Assembly (NCBI RefSeq): GCF_921293095.1
Contig: NC_060253.1
Span: forward strand, 82,559,992-82,623,991
Origin: Ischnura elegans
Lineage: Eukaryota; Arthropoda; Insecta; Odonata; Coenagrionidae
Length of the DNA stretch: 64,000 nt
Reading direction: 5' to 3'
The notes under the pieces were generated by a model that was not told where the DNA came from, did not search any database, and saw only the letters and a list, made by a program, of their open reading frames with translations. The position numbers and the translations under genes were made by a program. Positions 11,894 to 23,124 of this stretch are shown in pieces. Numbering within the stretch: position 1 is the stretch's first letter; every line of letters starts with the position of its first letter.

Positions 11894-11934
11894 GCCGACG
11901 TTTCGATAGAATCCTTTCCTATCGTCATCAGGGC
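11894..11934 (-). ncRNA. Hammerhead-ribozyme-like core (left arm of 11.8-12.2 kb palindrome)
   Basis: Reverse-strand reading gives CTGATGA, an unpaired C, stem II GATAG/CTATC, GAAAC and the cleavage triplet GTC. Flanking GCC and GGC pair as a three-base stem I. The layout matches the core at 12055-12095. Confidence 0.55.
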
Positions 11935-12054
11935 CGATGATGCCAGTAGGAAAGTGCCAGGTTTATATATCCTCGGTCGTTCTCCGCCAATCAGAACGAC
12001 CCAACATAACGACCGAGGATATATAAACCTGGCACTTTCCTACTGGCATCATCG

Positions 12055-12095
12055 GCCCTGATGACGATAGAAAAGGATTCTATCGAAACGTCGGC
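12055..12095 (+). ncRNA. Hammerhead-ribozyme-like core (right arm of 11.8-12.2 kb palindrome)
   Basis: CTGATGA lies at 12058-12064, stem II is GATAG (12066-12070) with CTATC (12080-12084), GAAAC is at 12085-12089, and the GTC triplet is at 12090-12092. GCC at 12055-12057 can pair with GGC at 12093-12095 as stem I. The two-base loopless stem III (AC/GU) is the Penelope-type minimal form. Cleavage activity is inferred, not shown. Confidence 0.55.
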
Positions 12096-12158
12096 AGCGA
12101 TGGAGATGGAGCTCACTCGGATGGAAACCCGAGAAGAATGCACCGAACGATCTTTCGT

Positions 12159-13940
12159 TTAAACTTACCCTGAAGTGCTTTACCAGTAGCGGCGCGCCAC
12201 TAGTGCTTCTCCTGTTCGTAGTTCGCTTCTCCACCGCCCGCGTATTGTTCCTAAGTGCTCTGGTGTCGCAAAGGGGTAATAAATGCGAGCGGACGGCTTC
12301 TCTTGCCTACCGTCTCCTTCATCGGGAGATGGAAAAGGCTCCTAAGCATACTCTGGAGGAACACGCTGAGAGGGAAGTAATGAATTCGACCGTCATGGAG
12401 ATTATTAGATTCGCTTATCTGCCGACGCTCGCGTTGATGGCATCGTGATATCCTGTGATGGGAAGAATTTTGCGATTCGACACTCTAAAATAAGCATTCC
12501 ATTTTTTTCTCTACACGCCACATGTAAATTTCATTTCAGAATCACGTGAATTCTTTCGATCAGGTCGAATGGTGTTACATTGAACAATGACGTGCTTGAA
12601 CTACGTAGGTGACGTGCACTCCGCTTTGAGCGCTAATACAGCTGCTATTCAGTTTTTGTTTTTTTTATATAAGTAATATATGCTAGAGAAACCCAGCTGC
12701 TAATGTCCTGCCTGTTTATATTTCTTTCCTCATTAGTTACGAAAAAAAATAACTTCTCACGTTCAGCATTCCGATAAAAAATAAAAACGCTGAAAAAAGG
12801 AATACGTTGTTGAAGCCCAATGCTAACTCATCATGCTCATATCAATTGTCAAAAGGGCCGGTAAAAATATATTAGATGTACAATAAAAAACTTCCCCTTA
12901 ATAATTACGATAGTAAGCCAGCTGTCATGGAAAGGCGAAATGGTGTCCTAGTCTATTGATACAACTATTCGTAAGAACAACTTTTCATAGTTATGGAATA
13001 TTGATTTATAAATTGTTTTTGGTATTTTGAGTTGAGATCTGATTCATAGAGAGATAGGAACATTCACCATCAACATAATAATTCGACATTTACGTACGAA
13101 TCGTATATCGGAACCAAAGTGGAATATGACATTTAAACAAGTAATCTACGTCTGGTTGCGTGGTAAAAGCAAATTCATTCACGCGGTAAATCTTGTTTTC
13201 CGTGTCACAAATCAACCTTGAGAGCTATAATTATTATAGCATTTACTGCAGGCGAAAATGTGAGTGCGCAGTAAAATCCAGGATAATAGCCATTTTTCCC
13301 CAATTTTTAACTTCGTATCGTTTCAGTGACCGTTAGTTTAAAATTACCTTCAGCTTAGTGAAAATTATAACTTGATAATTGATGCTTTTGAAACGGCAAA
13401 CTCCGTTTTTATTTATTTTTTTCGCGGAGGAATAAAGACATAATATCTTATTCAAATTTTCCAAGAAAACTAGAGATTTTATTAAAGTCACGCTGTATGA
13501 AAATAGTGAAACAATCGATCAGTCTAGTAGGATCCTTCGTTAAAAATATCGTCTGAATAAACTAATGTAATTTCAATTATTGATAATGATATTTATTGGG
13601 ACAAAAAGATGAAAAAGTAGTAGGTGGAAAATGTAGGATTAGAATTATCTCTATTGATATTTATTTGAAGATGCCGGTTATCCCTTATTGACTCTAACAA
13701 TATTTAACAGGCAGAGCAGGAAATTGAAGTTGGTTAGCAAACATTACCATCTAGGAGTCAACTCTGATTGTTTTTAGGAATGAATTAAAATTCTAAGTTA
13801 CATCGGATTTCAATGTGAAATTTAATGAATTGCCAGAAAGATGCTGGCAGGATTCTTAGCGAAACTTTCGTGATCAGCCATGAAAGAACGCGGTGGAACC
13901 CCGGAAAAAATGAGAGCATCTACCACCTATCGCGGAAGCA
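12159..13940. other. No supported gene; GC-richer 12170-12450
   Basis: An 81-codon frame at 12203-12448 (+) begins with a hydrophobic stretch, but it has no recognised domain and no homologous partner in the window. I do not call it. The rest, to about 13900, is AT-rich. Confidence 0.4.
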
Positions 13941-13942
13941 AG

Positions 13943-14608
13943 AGGGTAGTTTCCTTCATCAAAGAAAACGAAAGGCATTGACTGCGATTCGTAACCCACC
14001 ATTAGTGTATTCATAATATAAAATTATTTGGTTTTAGAAATACCGGTTTAGACGAATGGCAATGGTCAATTTTATCCTCATTTGAAAAAGGCCAGATTGG
14101 CGCCCATGCGATGCCACTCCACGTGACGTCACAGGGACCTAGTTTCTATACAAGTGGATAGGAGCTTTACATCGTCTGAGATTACCAATGCATTCATGAG
14201 GCACAGAGCTCAAGGAAACATGTCTTAATAATCACCAATTAAAACTGGCTAAGGTCGGAAATTTTTCCTCGTTTGATAAGGTATTAATAATACATATTTA
14301 AGCCAAGTGCTACCAGCTAGCATGGTACTCTGCTACCTGCTAGCAACCTGCGTCGTATTAGCGCTCAGAGTCTCGCCTCAAGGTCACCTCACTTGCGGCA
14401 GCGGGAAGCAGAACGACGTCACGCGGAGTTTTTCCCGGCATTCATACTTACCCGTCGCGTTTTAGCGCGCTAGAAAATCTTCACTTTTCATTTAATCGCG
14501 AAAAAATAGATATCGTCATTTAAAAATCTAAAAGCGTGAAATACGTACTCCATAAGTAATAATCTTTCGATTTAGGCAATAAAAAAACAATAGGAAACCA
14601 CCCTATTA
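13943..14608 (-). mobile_element. 660-bp TIR family, copy 1
   Basis: Reverse-strand copy of the family also present at 22153-22802, 58267-58934 and 62452-63118. Its ends on the element strand are ATAGGGTGGTTTCC and, inverted, GGGTAGTTTCC. It contains the shared CGTGACGTCAC block near 14119-14130 and the GCTAGCAGGTAGC-like block near 14310-14350. It has no coding frame, so it is a non-autonomous DNA transposon (MITE-like). The transposase superfamily is unknown; a TA target is suggested by TA outside GGG at both ends of other copies. Confidence 0.7.
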
Positions 14609-15250
14609 GTTTTGTTTAGTTTGTGTCTATTTCACGGGACGAGGTCCTATGAATATGCTTTCAATCGAGTCGTCGCTCCATCCCCTTAAACGTTCCCGCT
14701 TCCAGGGTCGATCCCTTAAAGAGAAAATCCCTGCTCTCTCTCTCTCTCTGTCGCTCACTTTGATCCAGAGCGGAGGGTTTGGATGAGGACGTGTGGAAAA
14801 CGGAAAATGCATTAGGAGACAGTTTGGGTTGGGGGGAAATCCCACCCTCTTGGAAGCAATATTCTGCGACACCGTCTCTTCGGTGCTTACAGTTTTGATC
14901 GACTTAGAGGAGTAAACTAATCGCTGCATGGGATGAACTTGGCCTAACCGCATTTCCCGATTCCTCCGGTTTAATATCGAATTACCTCGTGAAATGGAGA
15001 GTGGGACACTTGAGCAAAGCTCGCCGAGCCGCGGTGTAAGTACGTACCTCTACTCTGGTCTAACTAGTTAGGAGTCACGAGGAAAGGGAATCGTCTGTTT
15101 TCACATATCCACCGCGGAAATTGGTGCGTGAGATCCATTCGAAACCATTAGTATGGGTGGAAATCAGCATACGCAGACTAAATGAAAGCATTTTTCTTCA
15201 TCATGTCGTAAATAATGTTGCGATTTTACGCAGAATAATATCGAAAATTG
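14609..15250. other. No gene seen; short (CT)n tract at 14732-14750
   Basis: No supported gene. A 108-codon reverse frame at 14627-14953 spans the (CT)n microsatellite and has no domain signature, so it is probably chance. Confidence 0.4.
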
Positions 15251-15254
15251 CACA

Positions 15255-15475
15255 CCTGTGCAAGGTTGCTAAGTTTTTAATTTAGTTTAGTTGCTAAGAA
15301 CTTGGTAATATCTTGGATTTGGATGCATTATATCATATTTATGTTAATACCAGTTTCTTCACCTGATGCAAGATTGCTATTTTTAAAATTTAGTTTAATT
15401 GCTTAGATTTTGGTAATATTATTTTCGGATTTGGGCGCATTGAGTCATATTTATGTGATAAACAGTTTCATCATC
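15255..15475 (+). repeat. Two-copy tandem duplication, ~107-bp unit
   Basis: CCTGTGCAAGGTTGCTA (from 15255) and CCTGATGCAAGATTGCTA (from 15362) start two consecutive units. Each continues through TTAGTTTA.TTGCT and a 'TTTGG.TGCATT..TCATATTTATGT' block. Divergence is perhaps a fifth. Non-coding. Confidence 0.6.
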
Positions 15476-15479
15476 TAAT

Positions 15480-18400
15480 AATTATACCCTGAAGTTTATT
15501 TACTTAAGTCAGATTACAATTGTTAGCTTTTTCATCTGATTGTCTTCGGTTTTCACTAAATTTTTTAAAGCAAAGAGTACGGGTTCTCACCAACTGTGGG
15601 TCGAGTACTCTTAACTGCTCTGTTGAATTGAAAAATTTTCTCGTGATGTGGCAAGTTGAAATTTTTAAAGAATTTTTGCTATTTGAGATATGTATTTAGA
15701 TTAAGTTTGAATATTTTAAACTGCTTTTATTTGTTTTGGGATGATACCGGTAGCATAGATTACAATAAGCGCTATTGAAACCGGTTCCATATTCTTTTTA
15801 TTTCTATTGCCAATTCATGGTACATGGTTATTTTTCCGACTATTTGCCTTTTATTGGCTATGCAAGGGTGGTTCTGTGACATCATCATTATTAATTTTAT
15901 TACGCTCGTCATAGCCTGGAATTCATATGGCTTAAATTTTTGTATTCTCATTTGCAAGCTGAAAAATAATATAGGTTAGGACAACCACTACTAAGTATTC
16001 CCAATAAGTTGACCATCTGCTCCTCTATTCTTGCTAGGTTTCATAATTTTCTGGTTAAAAGAAAACCATTTGCAATATCATGGAAAGAAAAAGCGTCATT
16101 GAATTGGATTTTTTTGTTGTATGCATGTTACTAAAGTTATTCAAATTAAAACGAATATATAAGCTTGCACGAAAGAAAGAAGAAGGCGTTTTATTTAAAT
16201 ATGATTAATTTTCAGCCAGAAAATATTTCGAGAACGTAACCATTCTAGGGTTCCATTCACTCTTAAAAACTGACGTAGGAGAATGCGAGTGAAAATGTAT
16301 GAGTTAATTTTAAATTTAAATCACCGCAGCGCTTAAAGTCTAATTGAATGCAGTTTTTCTAGTCCTAGCCTCCACAAATACGAATTCTTTTTCTCAAACA
16401 ACTAAAAGTGCAATAAACGTCCAAAATCGACTGAGTTTAAAAATATTTCATCATTTTTCCGAGTGGCTTACCCCGGATGGCTATCTCGTGAACATTGAAA
16501 CTTTAATAAATCGCACTTATCGTTTGAAATGATCAGTTTTTGGTCGATATACGAACGGTAAATTAAAATAAAAAATATCGTGATGTCTCTTATCCTCCCC
16601 ATAAGCGGATGTTTCATCTTTTACCACGCATATAGCCAATCAATTCCTTTCCTATCGCTGCACCTTCTAACACATCGATGGAGCTCATTTTTTAAAATAC
16701 GGAACACGTTGCCTTTGGAGTATTGCATTTGCTGAGCCGTTTGTAGCAAATGGTAAAATTTAGTTTTTTTTTTAAGTGTAAGGAAGTAGTCGAAAATCAA
16801 AATCACTGTTAGTCAGGCATTAAATTTTTCTTTTGTAAAACGTTTCGTGGGAAAAACAAGATGCAAGTATTTGAATTATAAGTACACTACAAAGAAAAAC
16901 GGCGTTGAATGCGCTAACTCGGTTATATAAAAGTGTTTAACTTTACGAAAACGAATAATTATTTATTCTTAATTTAGTTAATTAGCTATTTTCTGTACAA
17001 ATGTTTCATAAAAAATGTAAATGTAGCTGTATTTTCCTTATGTAACACATTTTAAAAAATGTTCGTACTTATTACGCGCCAGCTAATTCCTCCGGTTTTC
17101 AAGAAAAGCATTTGAGTCCAATAAATTATATTTTGGCTTGTATGATATGTGGCATGATGCGGTGAAATTTATTATTATTAGTTAAGTAAGACATTGAAAT
17201 ATTTTCATTGAAATTATATTCGAACGACGCAATGTTACAACAATACTACTAAAGTGAATGTAGTTGTGACAACGAAAGGCTTGGTGCTGAAATAAATTCA
17301 GAATAATTATTTCAATGCCTTATTTAACTAACAAATACTTATTGATCTTGATTCTCTTTGTTCAAGAGACTTATAGTGAAGTAAAGGGATAAAAGACTTG
17401 GAGAGAATGAAGGAGGAACTTAAGAGGCTAAAACATTGACGAAGGCATCCAGGAAACCAATGAAAACAATATGAGAAGGAGAACGAAGCCAAGAAAGTCG
17501 ATGAAGCCATGTCAGGGAATCGACAACTTGATGCAAACCTCCTCCCACGTGGAAACCAAGGCATAAGATGTAAGATGGCAGCACTGGAGGGCATATAACA
17601 GCGGCATGCATATCGGAAGCAGATGAATTCGAGGAAATTGGCAGTAAAAACACGCGGGCATCGGTATCTGGGCGGCAGCTATTCTAAGGATTGGCGTGGG
17701 AAGTTGGGACTATATCGCAGCGCATGCCATTGAGGCGTATGGCATTGAATGTGGGAGTACAAGGGAAAAGGGGTTTGGATATAACTTTAAGGTGTATGGG
17801 AAGGTAGGGTGGCGGATAAAGAAAGCAGATCCAATATATATTGAATGGGAAAAGTTAAGACAAGTGGCTCTCCGTTCTCTAAAAGGAAAATTCCATTGGA
17901 GAGGAAAAGCTCATGGTTACACTCTTGAGTAAAACCTTCATCTTTGAGAAGAAAATACCGACACATTTCCACTATTTTCTAGTGAGCCATGTTTCATGGC
18001 TAAAAATGAACCAATTTTTGATGGCAATTTTTTGGAAGTGGAATTCCTCCCATTAAGGCATTCTCATATTGAAAATATGCTTGATACTTCTAACGAAACT
18101 TCCCTGATTGCTTCCTAGCTATCCATTGCATATTTATAGCATTGTAGCTGATTTAAAATAAAATTTTATTAGCCCTCATACAGGTGTCCTTACTTAAATA
18201 ATAATACGCCCTTAAGGGTTCTTTACTAAATTTTATGAAGATTTGAAAATATAAAGGGATAATATAATTGTAAGTAATGAGAGTTCTGATTAATCTCGGT
18301 CCAGATGGAGCTTGATGTAATCCTTTATGTGTGGAGGATGGTCACAAGGTGTACGTGGGAATTTTTTCACATTTGACGTGGAAACCCTCTTAAAGTTACC

Positions 18401-18720
18401 AAATGGTCTAAAAATAGAATTGGAAAAGTTTTAAGTCTACTCCGTAACGTTGAAAACTGGTTCATTGAGGGTATAGTTTAGAAAAAGGACTATTTCTAGC
18501 AAATAAATGAAGTTTTACCACCATAAAATAGAAGAAATTGTTAAAGAGTCACACACATCATGTCATCAATAATAAAATATTTTTGTTTATAAGTTTGTTT
18601 TAGTGCATATTTTTGATAAAACTGTTTGATCTGGCTGTATTTAGAATGTTAAGACGGTGATCTTTTGAAATGACCGCATGACCTCCAATATGTCAAGTAC
18701 TTAGGCATAAAAATCTATCA
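15480..18720. other. No supported gene; possible decayed coding patch 17330-17935
   Basis: Most of this is AT-rich and empty. 17330-17935 is purine-rich with lysine- and glutamate-rich translations on the + strand and a 78-codon frame at 17696-17932, perhaps a decayed transposon ORF1. No motif could be named, so no gene is called. Confidence 0.35.
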
Positions 18721-18799
18721 AGAATCATTTATAACTGCTGTCCAGAATTTTTTTACCATTTCTTTAATAAATGCATAATAAAAGCTGGCCTCCAATACT

Positions 18800-18975
18800 T
18801 TACTATTTAGGTACTAATATCTTGGTTTTACCTTTGTTGATTTTTAGCTCATATCTGGCCATTTTCATTTCCAAATTTACCAGTCTTCTTCAAATCATTC
18901 TCTGCCTCGGCTATGACTGCTATATCGTCAGCAAATCGCAGAATTATAATTCTTTCTCCAAGGATGTTAACCCTT
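18800..18975 (-). pseudogene. LINE reverse transcriptase palm fragment with FADD motif
   Basis: Reverse-strand translation of about 18970-18850 reads ILRFADDIAVIAEAENDLKK, containing the catalytic FADD box of non-LTR reverse transcriptases followed by the usual amphipathic stretch. The similarity fades beyond about 40 residues, and the neighbouring sequence gives no further RT blocks. This is a short truncated fragment. Confidence 0.65.
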
Positions 18976-19930
18976 TAGGGTCCAAGGGACATATATGTCC
19001 CAAATTTATTAAATCCCTCAAAATTAAATGAGATGGTGTATGACTGTAAGAATTTGTTTTATTGATGAATAGGCTATTGGCTTCTAGTTTTCAATTTTTT
19101 TGTGATATCCTTTAGGTATGGTAGTTTCCACATTGTTTAGAACTTTCGCTTGAAATGCTGTTTGCGAAGTGGAAATTTGATAGTTTATAGGAAATCGATG
19201 AGATGGTCAATTATAACAGAACTTTTGGTTTATCCTTCATGTTGTAAACAAACTGCCATGTTGTTTGTTTGAATAAATAAATAAAAATTAACAATCGTAG
19301 TGAGGAGGTAATACTGGTAGTGAGGGACGTGGAAAGAAAAACAAAGAGAGTCGTGTATGGAGAGGACTAAGACATAGACGTGTTCTAAAAAGATCGGGAG
19401 AAAAGCTAACATAGTGGTGTATTGAGAGAACTAAAAGAAAGGCGTGTTCAAAAAGATCGTCAGAAAGAAGAAAAGGACGCAAAGATTAAGGAGGCGCCAA
19501 TGAGAGAGAAAGATCGCGGAGGAAGAGATACTGCAGAACTCAAGTCAGTTCGTATAAATCTTTCTCCTTTTGCCAAAGATTTCCGTGGCGGGAGTTCAGC
19601 TGTATGCATAGACAATTTTGATTGTGCTCATTGGAACGGAAAGAGAAATTACGCAAAATATTTGTATGATATCAGATTGTAAATTGTGCCCAATTCTTCT
19701 TTACAACATTTAGAATATAATTTGTAAAAAATTATTTTTGTGCATGTTATTTCTTAATTAAGTGCATTTCTGTACCCCAGGGTAACACGAAATAAGAAGT
19801 GGAAGGTGAGTTTCGTTACAATGCGTACCTAACCTGTAGAGTTAGTACGAAAAATTCCGCACTTGTGCTTTATTTAAAAAAATAGTGTGTTTATATAATA
19901 GGACACATGTGTCCCTATGGGCCATAAGGG
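18966..19930. mobile_element. Possible TIR element, ~960 bp
   Basis: CCCTTTAGGGTCCAAGGGAC plus ATATATGTCC at the left (about 18970-19000) resembles, inverted, the right-side block around 19898-19930 (GGACACATGTGTCCC..GGGCCATAAGGG). Roughly three quarters of positions match over 30 bases. TTAA precedes the left end, as for piggyBac-type targets, but no TTAA follows the right end. It contains a tandem-like duplication at 19240-19480. Confidence 0.35.
19296..19475 (+). repeat. Short imperfect tandem duplication
   Basis: Motifs of the type GAGAGGACTAAGACATAGACGTGTTC.AAAAGATCG and GAGAGAACTAAAAGAAAGGCGTGTTCAAAAAGATCG recur about 65 bases apart, after a further weaker copy. Frames across it are repeat shadows. 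Confidence 0.5.
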
Positions 19931-20905
19931 AGCGAGAATTGGTATTATTTCGCGAACACAGGCTGTATCTCAGAAACTATTAGATGTATCGCTTTCATGT
20001 AAATGTTTTTGGAATCGACGCGTTAATATAAGCCGAAAAACGTATTTTGTTATGCAATCTAATGCCTACAATCTTTATGGATCGTTATGGAATCGTTTTG
20101 CAAAGGTTAACACCTGAATCATCCTCTTTGATGGATATCTCGATGTAAACATGAAAAATTACTCGGGACAGTGCATACCCATGGCTCGCGCCTTTCCTAT
20201 GCCTTGCTTCTAGGCAATTGGGTCCATATTTTATCACCGCGACTTGTTTTTTTTAATATAAACTGTGTACAATTCTTCAACCATTGTAAAGCGCTCCAAT
20301 TTCTTTCAGATTTCTAAGAATTGAATTCCATTCCACGTTACCTAACTTCGCCTAGTCGACAAATGGTATCGACGTCTATTTTTTCTTCTCCATTCTCTTC
20401 TCTGTGAGCAGCATCAGAGGCAAAATTTCTTCTCTTGTGCAATGTACTGTGAATTTAACCTAGATGTAGTAGGAAGGGTAAATTACATGCAAGTCAAAAA
20501 ATAGAGATGGACAGTTGGGTGTAACAAAGTGTGCACAAGTGGGGTCATGTCTTTACGGGATCCAAAAAAGGGAAGAAAATTGGTTTGGGCTGCTCGTTGC
20601 CATGGCGAGCGCTGATCATTTATTTACTCATCTGATTGCTTGGACCTTCGCTCGGGAGAGGAGGGCAAGATCGTTGCCAACGATCGATGGGACGAGATGA
20701 ACAGGAAGAGCATTCGCTAGACACGAACTAAGCTGGGTTGACAGTTCAAGGTTGACCGCTACGCATTCTCTCTAAAGAACTCTAAAGCCTGAATCACACG
20801 ATAATTGTTCAACTACAAGTACAGAGAATTCGGAAATAACAGTTCAAATGACGAACTACGTAAGTTTATGCATAAGCTCTTGTTTTATTCGACTGGCCTA
20901 TTTAA

Positions 20906-21116
20906 CCCTTTCTAACCCAGAGCTGATTCTGGGAGAAATCAAATTTGAAGATTTTTCAATTTGAAATCAATTTTTTTTCAAATTCGAATCAAATTTGAAT
21001 ATTTCGTCATTAAAATTTACACTACAAAATAGGAGATATTTTATTTATCTACTAAATAGAGCTGAAAGTTTAAACATTTTTGACGTTGCTTAGAAGCAAC
21101 ATTGGCCTGTAAAGGG
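20906..21116 (+). mobile_element. piggyBac-like MITE, copy 1 (211 bp)
   Basis: The left flank is TTAA (20902-20905) and the right flank TTGA (21117-21120). The ends are CCCTTTCTAACCCA and, inverted, CCCTTTACAGGCCA. It matches the reverse-oriented copy at 45991-46214 through CAGAGCTG.TTCTGG, AAGATTTTTCA, the ACTACAAAATA block and GTTGCTTA.AAGC.ACATTGG. The TTAA target and CCC start fit piggyBac-type elements. No coding capacity. Confidence 0.65.
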
Positions 21117-21839
21117 TTGAGGAGAGCAAGTAAATTGTGAACAAAATATGAAAAAAGTGCACTTTCTCAATCATTACCCTATACTTTTAGAGATAAGTAA
21201 ACAAGGACAATTTTTGCCATGCCACGCAAAGAAACCTATGAAAAACACAGCGTTAAGTGATCAAAGATGAGCCGGAGAGACCATTTTAGTGACAATCAAA
21301 TTGTCTCACATACACTATACATTGTGATCTCTTTTTTTTTGGTTCGATTAAATAGATTACATAAGCCTGTTGTGTATCATTCACGCACGTAACTTTCGAT
21401 ATTCAGTTCTTGCGAGAATACCTGGTAGCAATACAGATTCTCCGAGAGATGAGGATAAATTTTTGGTGACAGTCAAATTCTATGAAATGGCTAATTTTTG
21501 AAGCATTTTCACCAAATTATGGATTTTTCTTATTTCACTTTCTAAACATTACTAGATGTGGACGAAATCAGTGCGACCACAATAAAATTAATGTTACATA
21601 TGAACTTATCTCAATAGGAGAATGGTGCGCGGTTCATGTCCCCTCCCATAATACACGACAAGACGACGACTGAATGAACAAACATCTTTGTGACATGAAA
21701 GAAAATAATACTAAATGTACACTTGCGGATACGAGAAAAATAAACAATGTTTTGAAATGATTTTTCGAGAATACACTTAGACGAACGACCTCCTAAAAAT
21801 CTCGTTTTCAACATCAAAAATCCCAAAATTTTAGTGAGG

Positions 21840-21950
21840 ACCCCCGAACCCCTTTAACCCATGAGGTTTTATTCGTACATCCCGGAAGGGCCCCAAAACT
21901 TCCGGTAAACCCCCCCCCCCCCCCAATTTCAAAATCTGGCTACGTCACTG
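21840..21950. mobile_element. hAT-type terminal fragment with poly-C tract
   Basis: The sequence ends in CTGGCTACGTCACTG, which inverted is CAGTGACGTAGCCAG, a common hAT-type terminus. A C-run of about 17 bases lies inside (21908-21924), and GGACCCCCGAACCCC precedes it. The opposite end and the target duplication were not found. Confidence 0.4.
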
Positions 21951-22152
21951 CACTCCAGTATAATCCGACCCGCCCACATAAAAATTTCCTCATCCATTCG
22001 CTCAGATTTTATATTAATTAGAAGGACTAATTAATGTATAGAATAGTTACATCTAACTTAGTTCCTTGTTGATTCAATCTCCTTTGTCATCTGTTATGTA
22101 CGCCGATTTAAACGATTTACGTCTTCCTCATTAAGATAAGCACCATACATAC

Positions 22153-22802
22153 AATAGGGTGGTTTCCTATTAATTTTTATTGCCTAAATCGAAAGATTAT
22201 TACTCCTGGAGTACGCATTTCACGCTCTTAGATTTTATAATAACGATATCTATTTCTCGCAGTTGCACGAAAAGTGAAAAATTTCAACGGCTAAGTAGGA
22301 ATGATGGGAAAAGTCCGTGTGACGTATTTCTGGTTCCAGCTCTCGGCGTGTGAGGTGACGTTGGGGCGTGGCTTGAGCGCTGATACGACGCAGGCTGCTA
22401 GCAGGTAGCAGAGTACCCTGGTAGCAGGTAGCGCTTGGCTTAAATATGGATTATTAATACCTTATCAAACGAAGAAAACTTTCCGATCTTAGACAATTTT
22501 AATAGGTGATTATTACGAGATGTTTCCCTGAGCTCTGAGACTCATGCATGCATTGGTAATCTCAGACGATGTAAAACTCCTATACTCTCGTGTAGATAAA
22601 AGGTCCTGTGACGTCACGTGGAGTGGAATCGTATCGTCGCCAATCTGGCCTTTTTCAAATGAGGTTAAAATTGACCATTGCCATTCGTCTAAACTGGGAT
22701 TTCTAAAACCAAATAATTTGTTATATTATGAAAACCCTAATGGTGAGTAACGGATAGCAATCAATGATTTCGTTTTCTTTGATGAAGGAAACTACCCTAT
22801 TA
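22153..22802 (+). mobile_element. 660-bp TIR family, copy 2
   Basis: It begins with ATAGGGTGGTTTCC and ends with GGAAACTACCCTAT. Internal landmarks shared with the other copies are TTACTCCTGGAGTACGCATTT, GCTAGCAGGTAGC repeated twice around 22387-22432, CTTTTTCAAATGAGGTTAAA, and TTTGATGAAGGAAAC at the end. It lacks the GCGCGCGAAAACGCG block seen in copies 3 and 4, a small internal deletion near 22280. Non-coding. It lies inside the long inverted repeat 20714-23121. Confidence 0.75.
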
Positions 22803-23124
22803 GTTTCATTGTTATTGTGCGCTTTCGTACACATCTGCGATTGTTTGGATAGTTTAATAAGTAAATAATCTTAAATTTGGTGAATGTCCGACAAAAATGG
22901 GCTATTATATATAACTCTTATTTTTTACTGGTTTTCCTGTAATGGACCAGTCGAATAAAACATGAGCTTGTGAACAAACTCATGTAGTTCATAACTATAA
23001 CTGTCATTTTCGTATTCCCTGAGCCTGTACTTGAATAGTAATCGTGTGACTCAGGCTTTTTGAGTTCAGTGCATAGCAGTTACACTAAACTTGTCAACCC
23101 AGCTTAGTACGTGTCGAGGCTTGG

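Larger units (their letters stand above)
11800..12158. mobile_element. Penelope-like terminal insertion: long palindrome with 14-bp target duplication
   Basis: The direct repeat GAACGATCTTTCGT occurs at 11800-11813 and 12145-12158 and brackets the insertion. Inside, a left arm (about 11850-11980) and right arm (about 12009-12138) are near-perfect inverse copies around a short spacer. About 36 bases at the left end have no partner. Each arm carries a hammerhead-like core with CTGATGA and GAAACGTC. A retroposed, inverted terminal repeat of a Penelope-like element explains the inverted arms and the longish target duplication. The element's protein-coding part is absent. Confidence 0.65.
20714..23121. 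mobile_element. Long inverted repeat (fold-back type) enclosing nested MITEs
   Basis: The left arm (about 20714-20901) contains GACACGAACTAAGCTGGGTT and AGCCTGAATCACACGAT. The right arm (about 22941-23121) contains their inverses (AATCGTGTGACTCAGGCTT, AACCCAGCTTAGTACGTGTC) in mirrored order. Both arms also share the inverse of GAGCTTGTTTTATTCGACTGG-type sequence at their inner edges. The 2-kb interior contains a piggyBac-like MITE, a hAT-like end and a 660-bp family copy, so it has accumulated nested insertions. No transposase frame is visible. This could be one fold-back transposon or two inverted copies of a shorter repeat. Confidence 0.55.

Noticed and set aside
12203..12448. Small secreted protein with hydrophobic N-terminus
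   Set aside because: Only 81 codons, no promoter or homologue visible, and it follows directly after a retroposed palindrome.
17696..17932. 78-codon + frame in a purine-rich patch
   Set aside because: No domain could be named; overlapping reverse frames cover the same bases.
21908..21924. Poly-C tract as a functional element
   Set aside because: C-runs next to hAT-like ends recur in this window and are length-unstable; no further meaning is supported.
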